Shown here: one piece after another, positions 48,927-50,342 of the stretch
Numbering within the stretch: position 1 is the stretch's first letter
Layout: the number at the start of each line of letters is the position of its first letter
From: Acidovorax sp. CCYZU-2555
Lineage (GTDB): Bacteria; Pseudomonadota; Gammaproteobacteria; Burkholderiales; Burkholderiaceae_C
Length of the DNA stretch: 50,342 bases
Assembly: GCF_018413525.1 (NCBI RefSeq)
Contig: NZ_JAHCDD010000041.1
Location: 1-50,342, forward strand
Direction of reading: 5' to 3'
Notes under the pieces: generated by a model
What the model was told of the DNA's origin: nothing
Databases searched by the model: none
Seen by the model: only the letters and a program-made list of their open reading frames with translations
Program-made: the position numbers and the translations under genes

Positions 48927-50249
48927 ATGACCGGCAAGACACGCAGAGATTTCCTCAAACTCGGATACTTTCATTTCACCGACGGCTTTCACTCGGCGGG
49001 CTGGCGTCTGCCCCAGGCCGTGAGCCACGCGAACATCTTCGAAGCCCATCGCCAGGCGGCGGCCGTCGCCCAGGCCGCGGGCTTCGATGTCTTCTTTCTC
49101 GGCGATTCGCTGGACACTTCGCTGGGCGAAAGCGGCTCGCGCCTGCGCCGGCTCGATCCCGTGGCCCTGCTGTCGGCGGTCGCGGCGACGACCCAGGGCT
49201 TGGGCCTGGTCGCGACCATGTCGACCACCTACAGCGCCCCGTACATCGTCGCGCGCCAGATCGGCTCGCTGGACCAGATCAGCAATGGCCGCGCGGGCTG
49301 GAACGTGGTGACTTCGTATTCGGCCGGCGTCTCCGAGAACTTCAACCACCACGCGCTGCCGCCGCACGACCAGCGCTACGCGCTGGCCGAAGAGTTTGTC
49401 GACGTGGTGCGCGGCCTGTGGGACAGCTTCGACGACGGCGCTTTCATCCGCGACAAGGCCAGCGGGCAGTTCGTCGACCCGCAGCGCGTGCATGCCTTGA
49501 ACCACCAGGGAACGCATTACCAGGTGCGCGGCCCGATTCCCGTGCCGCGCAGCCCGCAGGGCCAGCCGGTGCTGGTGCAGGCGGGCTCGTCGGCCGCGGG
49601 CATGCAGCTGGGCGCGCGCGTGGGCGAGCTGATCTTCACGCGCCAGTCAACACTTGAAGGCGCGGTCGCGTTTCGCCGCGGCTTCCACGGCACGCTCGCC
49701 GACTTCGGCCGCGCGCCCGCCGACGTGATCGTCATGCCCGGCGTGCTTGCCGTGATCGGCGCCACCGAATCCCAGGCGCGCGCGCTGGTGCGGCAGATGG
49801 ACGAAGGCATCGATCTGGAACATGGGCTGTTCGTGCTGGGCAACCAGCTGGGGCTTGATCTGTCCCATCTGCGCTTTGACGACGAACTTCCCGAACTCGT
49901 CGCCGCCGCCAACGGCCAGCGCAGCGTCGAGGCCATCCTGGCGCGCCTGCGCACGCGCGGCCGACTCACGGTGGCCGACGCGGCGCGCTACTTCGGCGGC
50001 ATGCGCGGCCATATCGAACTGGTCGGCGACGCCGAACAGGTGGCCCAGGGCCTGATCGATCTGTTCGACGCGGGCGCGGGCGACGGCTTCAACATCATTC
50101 CCCCGTTCATGCCCGGCGGTCTCGGCGATTTCGCCGAACAGGTGGTGCCCATCCTGCGCCGGCGCGGCTATCTGCCCCAGGGGTATGCGGGGGAGACGCT
50201 GCGGGAGAATCTGGGATTGGGGGTGCCGAGGTCGCGTTTTAGCCGCTAA
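48927..50249 (+). CDS. FMN-dependent monooxygenase, NtaA/SnaA/DszA/SoxA family
   Basis: Luciferase-like TIM-barrel flavin monooxygenase of 440 residues, needing reduced FMN from a separate reductase. Recognisable segments are LKLGYFHFTDGFHSAGWRLP at the N terminus, VFFLGDSLDTS, the conserved ARQIGSLDQISNGRAGWNVV and VTSYSAGVSENF, and the C-terminal DGFNIIPPFMPGGLGDF. This family oxidises nitrilotriacetate, EDTA, sulfones, pristinamycin or similar compounds; which one applies is unknown. No reductase or transporter gene is within the window. The RRDFLK near the start is part of the first strand, not an export signal. ATG 48927 is the first consistent start. Confidence 0.92.
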   Translation: MTGKTRRDFLKLGYFHFTDGFHSAGWRLPQAVSHANIFEAHRQAAAVAQAAGFDVFFLGDSLDTSLGESGSRLRRLDPVALLSAVAATTQGLGLVATMSTTYSAPYIVARQIGSLDQISNGRAGWNVVTSYSAGVSENFNHHALPPHDQRYALAEEFVDVVRGLWDSFDDGAFIRDKASGQFVDPQRVHALNHQGTHYQVRGPIPVPRSPQGQPVLVQAGSSAAGMQLGARVGELIFTRQSTLEGAVAFRRGFHGTLADFGRAPADVIVMPGVLAVIGATESQARALVRQMDEGIDLEHGLFVLGNQLGLDLSHLRFDDELPELVAAANGQRSVEAILARLRTRGRLTVADAARYFGGMRGHIELVGDAEQVAQGLIDLFDAGAGDGFNIIPPFMPGGLGDFAEQVVPILRRRGYLPQGYAGETLRENLGLGVPRSRFSR

Positions 50250-50304
50250 AAAATGCGGGGTGGAGCGGACTTTCATCCCTCATGCCTGGAGCGCAGGCCG
50301 TTCA

Positions 50305-50342
50305 CCCTTCGACGCGGCCGGCGAGGTAGGCTCAGGGCGAAC
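50305..50342. repeat. REP-like repeat interrupted by the 14-bp module (runs off window)
   Basis: CCCTTCGAC (50305-50313) and AGGCTCAGGGCGAAC (50328-50342) are the two halves of the REP-like element seen at 26052-26077 in reverse orientation. Between them are 14 extra bases matching 13 of 14 positions of the unit repeated at 44606-44633. The element reaches the window end. Confidence 0.65.

Noticed and set aside
48927-48980. RRDFLK near the start of the monooxygenase taken as a Tat signal
   Set aside because: No hydrophobic core or cleavage site follows; the segment is the first beta strand of the luciferase-like barrel and the enzyme needs cytoplasmic FMNH2.

Overview
The window is GC-rich DNA with tightly packed genes, most of them preceded by short Shine-Dalgarno sequences. 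Its gene families are typical of Burkholderiales, most likely Comamonadaceae (an Acidovorax/Comamonas/Delftia-like relative). These include Bug/TctC solute-binding proteins beside LysR and IclR regulators, class III CoA transferases, paired GSTs, a PHB-depolymerase-like esterase, a CbiX-ferredoxin protein and a DUF3701-type large integrase. It reads as chromosome with small accessory insertions. No rRNA, tRNA, CRISPR array or insertion sequence was recognised.

Layout. 1-3574: a QseBC/PmrAB-like two-component system divergent from an EptA-type phosphoethanolamine transferase. 3850-9513: an M28 lipoprotein peptidase, an MHYT-GGDEF-EAL c-di-GMP protein, a GAF protein and an intracellular PHB-depolymerase-like esterase. 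9743-13839: a gene remnant, then a glycoside hydrolase/glycosyltransferase fusion and UDP-galactopyranose mutase. 13840-16733: pentapeptide protein, GST and D-2-hydroxyacid dehydrogenase, framed by two copies of a 102-bp intergenic repeat. 16734-23279: a Bug protein with a Cys/Met PLP enzyme and divergent LysR gene, a Tat-exported FAD oxidoreductase, and a class A beta-lactamase with a divergent AmpR-like regulator. 23557-25986: hipBA and a second GST. 26085-30100: an IclR gene divergent from a Bug / CoA-transferase / citryl-CoA-lyase-like operon, with three palindromic operators between them. 30148-34743: SGNH hydrolase, then a stress-type operon (lipocalin, Fe-S photolyase, SDR, TIGR01777 epimerase). 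35353-41504: a cobalamin-uptake operon headed by a cobalamin riboswitch (TonB receptor, BtuF, BtuC, BtuD, CbiX-ferredoxin). 41545-42753: a COG0523/CobW GTPase with a Zur-like box. 42975-48758: HigBA toxin-antitoxin, inositol-monophosphatase-family protein, a lower-GC AbiL-like ATPase/RloB defence pair, and a large tyrosine recombinase. 48927-50249: an FMN-dependent NtaA/SnaA-type monooxygenase.

How the parts work together. Envelope remodelling (EptA, Galf-type glycan genes, beta-lactamase) has its own regulators. Two organic-acid-type binding proteins are each linked to catabolic enzymes and a local regulator. Cobalamin uptake is placed under riboswitch control even though its receptor looks like a siderophore receptor. 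The right third carries toxin-antitoxin and abortive-infection-type genes near a recombinase, so it looks like a small defence hot spot. The best candidates for less described biology are the GH-GT fusion, the AbiL-like pair with its upstream palindrome, the paired DnaA-box-like 102-bp repeats, a 14-bp module found both as a tandem array and inside a REP-like element, and the CoA-transferase/lyase operon.
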